Of a stretch of DNA of 64,000 bases, positions 61,011-64,000 are shown in pieces. The DNA comes from JBBRGK01 sp036741355 (GTDB taxonomy: Bacteria; Chloroflexota; Dehalococcoidia; CAUJGQ01): the NCBI GenBank assembly GCA_036741355.1, contig DAINSK010000009.1, positions 1-64,000 of the forward strand, read 5' to 3'. The notes beneath the pieces are model-generated. The model saw only the letters and a program-made list of their open reading frames with translations, was not told the DNA's origin and ran no database searches. The translations under genes were made by a program, and so were the position numbers. The first letter of the stretch is position 1, and each line of letters opens with the position of its first letter.

Positions 61011-62783
61011 TTACACTTCCACTGTCCGCCCCTTCACAGACGGCACCGCCTTCTTATCCGTCACCCGGTACTCCAATCTCTTGCCGATCGCCTGCCGAGT
61101 CTGGGCTTCAAGTGCCGGAAGCGTGGAGAACACAAAACTGGTGATTGGCAGCAGGACCCACCAGACCACGTCGGCGACCGTTTGCCGGGTTCGCCACGAC
61201 GCGGGCTTTGGTGGGCGAACCCGACGGTCCAGCACGAACATGCTCACGTAGGGCAAAAGGCATAGCCACAGCAATACCCGGGCCGTCGCGGGCAGCCAAA
61301 ATGGCGAGTGTCCGTGACCAAACAGGCGGGCGATCATCTGGGGCATGATCCATCCCAACGAGAGGATGAACCAGTGCGTGGACCAGATCAGGTGGTTTCC
61401 CATTAATGCAATCAGTCGCCGTCCCTTTCGCCGTACCGAGATCTCGGGATGTGCAAACCCCTGCATAATCGCGTACGGGATGTCGCTGGAGCCCCAGGCG
61501 TGTCGCTTGTGCTGGATATACGCCATCTTCAAGCTTCCGGCGTAGGTGCCGCTGTCCACCGCGTCGTTGCCAGTTGGCAGAAAAATCGGCTCGACGACGA
61601 CCTCGCCCTTAAACGCATAAAAGCACTTCAGAAACATGTGCCAGTCTTCCGGGATTACGTCGGCATCCCAATAGCCGACGTCATCGGCCATTCGCATGCT
61701 CAGTGAGTATGTGGATTGTGGAAACATCATGCGGTTTCGCCGCATGAGATTGGACATAATGTGGACACCTGCCAGCGCGCTGGCAACACGCAACGGCGCG
61801 GGCGTATCCCAGATGTTGTTGTTCAGCAGGATGGCAGACTGCCAGAACCGCCGATACCGGTTGGAGTGGGTGGCGAATTTGTAGGTCAGGCAGGCGAAGT
61901 AGCTCGGGTGAAATACCGTGTCGGCATCGCAACTGGTGATCGTCGTTGCGTTCAGATCCCAGTCCCCGTTATCGACCAGTGCGCGGCGGACCCAGCGCGC
62001 CGCCCACGCTTCGTTAGCCGACTTGCCGGCCACCTCGCCCAGCAGCCCCGCCGGATGAATGGTCACGTAGACCCCGCCGAGCAGGTGTCGGTAGTCTTCA
62101 ACCAGCGCGCGAGACGTCGTGAAACGGTCGGGGTCGCGTTCTTCCATCGCGAGCACGACGTGTATCTGCGCCGGATCGGTCTGCGTGGCAAGGCTATCGA
62201 GCGTCCGCGCAAGAATGGCTTCGCTCTCCCGAAAGTTCGGGATTATGACTACGTGACGAACGACGTCCCAGTCGACGAACGTGCGTCTGAATATGCGTGC
62301 TGCACGGTACCGCTTCCGCCAATCGGTACTGGCGTCAATCCCCATTTTCCGATGCGCCTGATAGGCCCGACGAGCGGTGGTTACCGAAAGATAGAGCCAG
62401 TATCCGTCGAAAGCCAGGATCGCGAGCGCGAGCGGCAGCGGTAAGAGATATCCAGCCCAGAGTGGCGACAAAACAATGAGCCACGTAAGCAAGGCGGGCA
62501 GTACGTCTAGAGAGCGCCTGATGGCGGTTGCTGCAGCCGCGCTGGACAACAGCCAGCAGTTTTGGTCGGGCGGGATCGCCGGATCCGGCTCGACAAACGG
62601 CCTGTGCGGAGCCAGGTCGATCGATGGGATCGGCTCAGCGCCATTTGCCGGCAACGGCATTACAGCACGAGGGAGAGGCTGCGGCCCCTCTAACGGGACA
62701 ATCAAACCGGTAAATGCCGGTTCTTCCTGGATTGGGTCCGCTCGGAGTTGGTGTACCTGTTCCTGATCCTGCCTCGTTGGCAA
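61011..62783 (-). CDS. Membrane glycosyltransferase family 2 (cellulose synthase/hyaluronan synthase-like)
   Basis: A 590-residue processive-type GT2. N-terminal two membrane segments (LLTWLIVLSPLWAGYLLPLP, LAILAFDGYWLYLSV), a cytoplasmic GT domain with VVIIPNFRESEAILARTLDS, the ITSCDADTVFHPSYFACLTY DxD-type site and the acceptor-site VIPEDWHMFLKCFYAFKGEV (ED-W), then three or four C-terminal membrane segments. In place of the usual QxxRW is KRHAWGSSD. The product is unknown. TTG 62783 is the longest start; no good ribosome site was found, so the real start may be inside. Lies behind a c-di-AMP riboswitch. Confidence 0.88.
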   Translation of the reverse strand: MPTRQDQEQVHQLRADPIQEEPAFTGLIVPLEGPQPLPRAVMPLPANGAEPIPSIDLAPHRPFVEPDPAIPPDQNCWLLSSAAAATAIRRSLDVLPALLTWLIVLSPLWAGYLLPLPLALAILAFDGYWLYLSVTTARRAYQAHRKMGIDASTDWRKRYRAARIFRRTFVDWDVVRHVVIIPNFRESEAILARTLDSLATQTDPAQIHVVLAMEERDPDRFTTSRALVEDYRHLLGGVYVTIHPAGLLGEVAGKSANEAWAARWVRRALVDNGDWDLNATTITSCDADTVFHPSYFACLTYKFATHSNRYRRFWQSAILLNNNIWDTPAPLRVASALAGVHIMSNLMRRNRMMFPQSTYSLSMRMADDVGYWDADVIPEDWHMFLKCFYAFKGEVVVEPIFLPTGNDAVDSGTYAGSLKMAYIQHKRHAWGSSDIPYAIMQGFAHPEISVRRKGRRLIALMGNHLIWSTHWFILSLGWIMPQMIARLFGHGHSPFWLPATARVLLWLCLLPYVSMFVLDRRVRPPKPASWRTRQTVADVVWWVLLPITSFVFSTLPALEAQTRQAIGKRLEYRVTDKKAVPSVKGRTVEV

Positions 62784-62925
62784 CTGTCTAAGTAGGAAGA
62801 AGTCGAAGCCTCGCGTAGCCGTCCCCCTTTTCCCGGAGCCGATCCGGGAGAGGTCTTACCGGCGGCACTCGGGAAATCCGTGCCGTTCCGGCAGGTCAGG
62901 GTGGGGCGGGCACCACTCAGAGCAC

Positions 62926-62958
62926 AGAAAAAGGGCCAGCCCCTTGAGGTAGCCCTTT
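62926..62958 (-). terminator. Terminator of the riboswitch expression platform
   Basis: Minus-strand AAAGGGC...GCCCTTT (62958-62952 and 62936-62930) then TTTTT, immediately downstream of the riboswitch 3-prime end. Fits ligand-induced termination before the glycosyltransferase gene. Confidence 0.75.
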
Positions 62959-62960
62959 CA

Positions 62961-63076
62961 AGACGCCTACGAGGTTAGCTGACGGGTTAGGGCTGAAAGG
63001 TCGCCCCTCCCTGGCTATGCCAGGAACTCACCCCAGAATCTGGTTCCCCCGTCCCGCAGCGGCGGGTTAGGCGGTG
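62961..63076 (-). promoter_or_regulatory. c-di-AMP riboswitch (ydaO/yuaA class)
   Basis: On the minus strand the conserved blocks appear in order: CGCCTAA-CCCGCC (start of P1), GACGGGGGAACC, GGGGTGAGTTC, then the diagnostic 3-prime CCGTCAGCTAACCTCGTAGG whose TAGGCG closes P1 with CGCCTA. This is the ydaO aptamer that binds two c-di-AMP. It is usually linked to cell wall, K+ and osmolyte genes and switches expression off when c-di-AMP is high. A terminator follows at once. The gene controlled is the membrane glycosyltransferase. Confidence 0.93.
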
Positions 63077-63110
63077 GGATATTCAGTTGTGTGTCGTTCT
63101 CTGGAGCCAT

Positions 63111-63138
63111 CTTATTGAAGCGCTTGCTGACGTGTCAA
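63111..63138 (-). promoter_or_regulatory. Possible promoter of the riboswitch transcript
   Basis: TTGACA (63138-63133), a 16-base spacer and AATAAG (63116-63111), about 35 bases before the aptamer. The -10 matches 4 of 6. Confidence 0.45.
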
Positions 63139-63233
63139 TGAACGACAAGGCTAGAAGTGTGCAACGACCGGAAGAAGGTCCGCCGGGAGGCGGCGCTCAC
63201 GGCAGTTGCCTGGCGTAGACGGCTTCGTCATTC

Positions 63234-64000
63234 TCAGGAGATGAGTATGTTTACGGTGCAACCCAGATTCGCGTCGATCGACTGCGCCAATCCCACGTCA
63301 GGGCTTTCCACCTGTCGCTCGCCGGCCTGACCTCGCAGTTGCCACACCAGTTCGCAGATCGATGTCAGCCCCGAAGCTCCCGGCGCGAAGCCCTTCGACA
63401 GCAGACCGCCGCTCGTGTTCACCGGGATGTCGCCGCCGAGCGAGGTCCGGCTCTCGTCTATCATGCGTCCGGCGCCGCCTTCTTCGCATAACATCAGCGT
63501 CTCGTAGTGAAGCAGCTCCGCGCCGGCAAGGTAGTCGTCGAGTTCAACACAGTCCAATTCGCCGGGTTCAATGGCCGCCTGCTGGTAGGCCTGAGTAGCG
63601 CAGATACGGGTCATGCCGGCGATGTCGCGGAGCGCATCTGGCTGGTTTTGCCGGGGGTTCGTAATGCGGCAAGATGCAGCGACCCGGATCAGTGCGCCTG
63701 CTCCCACGATCGCGCGCGCTTTTTCGGCAGACGCGACGATGAGCGCGGCGGCACCATCGATTGCAAAGCAGCACATCGCCTCGGTATTGGGATATTCGAC
63801 CATAGGACTGCGTAGCACGTCGTCGTGTCTAATCTCAGTCTGCAGGCAGGCAAACGGGTTAAGCGAACCATGACGTCTGTTTTTGACGGCCACCTTCGCA
63901 GCCTGTGACTGACTGAACCCGTGGTGCTCAGAGTATTCGCGGACAGCCCCGGCATAGCCTTGCTGTATGAAGTCGGGAGCCGGCGATAGTACGGGGCCAC
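63234..64000 (-). CDS. Thiolase-like protein (SCP-x/lipid-transfer type), C-terminal part
   Basis: Open from the window end (first full codons read GPVLSPAPDFIQQGYAG) to TGA 63236. It has thiolase superfamily blocks AAKVAVKNRRHGSLNPFA, MVEYPNTEAMCCFAIDGAAA with LIVAS, and ELDCVELDDYLAGAELLHYE. The C-terminal GGLLSKGFAPGASGLTSICE matches the usual GGLxxKGHPxGATG except that the catalytic His is Phe. The N-terminal catalytic Cys lies outside the window. Such thiolase-like proteins act in fatty acid or sterol metabolism, often with an OB-fold partner; activity of this one is doubtful. Confidence 0.88.
   Translation of the reverse strand, partial: GPVLSPAPDFIQQGYAGAVREYSEHHGFSQSQAAKVAVKNRRHGSLNPFACLQTEIRHDDVLRSPMVEYPNTEAMCCFAIDGAAALIVASAEKARAIVGAGALIRVAASCRITNPRQNQPDALRDIAGMTRICATQAYQQAAIEPGELDCVELDDYLAGAELLHYETLMLCEEGGAGRMIDESRTSLGGDIPVNTSGGLLSKGFAPGASGLTSICELVWQLRGQAGERQVESPDVGLAQSIDANLGCTVNILIS

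Overview
The window is about 64 kb of GC-rich bacterial chromosome with nearly unbroken gene content. The gene set points to Chloroflexota or a close relative such as Dormibacterota: a universal-stress/glycosyltransferase fusion, a UPF0182 membrane protein, rpmB divergent from a DAK2-type fatty-acid kinase gene followed by degV and recG, an LprG-like lipoprotein with a DHA2-type exporter, a geranylgeranyl-reductase-family flavoprotein, a CIRCE-controlled groEL and a ydaO-type c-di-AMP riboswitch. The placement is inferred from gene content, not from a tree. There are no rRNA genes, no convincing tRNA genes and no CRISPR array.

Layout: 1-9.9 kb holds a stress-protein fusion cut by the window edge, a membrane zincin, a PBP1A-type transpeptidase with a methyltransferase, gatC-gatA, an aminotransferase and an alpha/beta hydrolase. 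10.1-13.4 kb is an accessory island of three overlapping minus-strand genes: a HARE-HTH protein, a winged-helix-like protein and a large GHKL ATPase with Ig-like C-terminal domains. It has its own near-consensus promoter and operator-like palindrome. This is the best candidate for an undescribed, probably defence-type, system; the ATPase gene carries an in-frame TAG. 14-27 kb holds an inositol-phosphatase, a glycosidase-like TIM-barrel protein, argS, recG, degV, fakA (split by an insertion sequence), rpmB, rpe and argH.

27-38 kb has an acyl-CoA ligase, a decayed vapBC pair, the arginine genes argC-argJ-argB and argD with a UPF0182 gene between them, and prs. 38-48 kb has secA, a highly folded non-coding stretch ending in a strong terminator (candidate RNA), a small unknown gene, TPR and DUF4331 proteins, nth, a GGR-family reductase, and selD in which an in-frame UGA with a hairpin behind it marks selenocysteine. 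48-64 kb has the LprG-like/exporter pair, a PIG-L deacetylase, a second MFS protein, ROK kinase, glgA, groEL, an isolated nuoB, cysteine desulfurase, thiamine pyrophosphokinase, an MBL hydrolase, a membrane glycosyltransferase behind a c-di-AMP riboswitch, and the C-terminal part of a thiolase-like protein lacking the usual catalytic histidine.

Most genes are housekeeping. The accessory signals are the 10-13.4 kb island, the IS at 21796-23602 and the vapBC relic at 29.1-29.6 kb.
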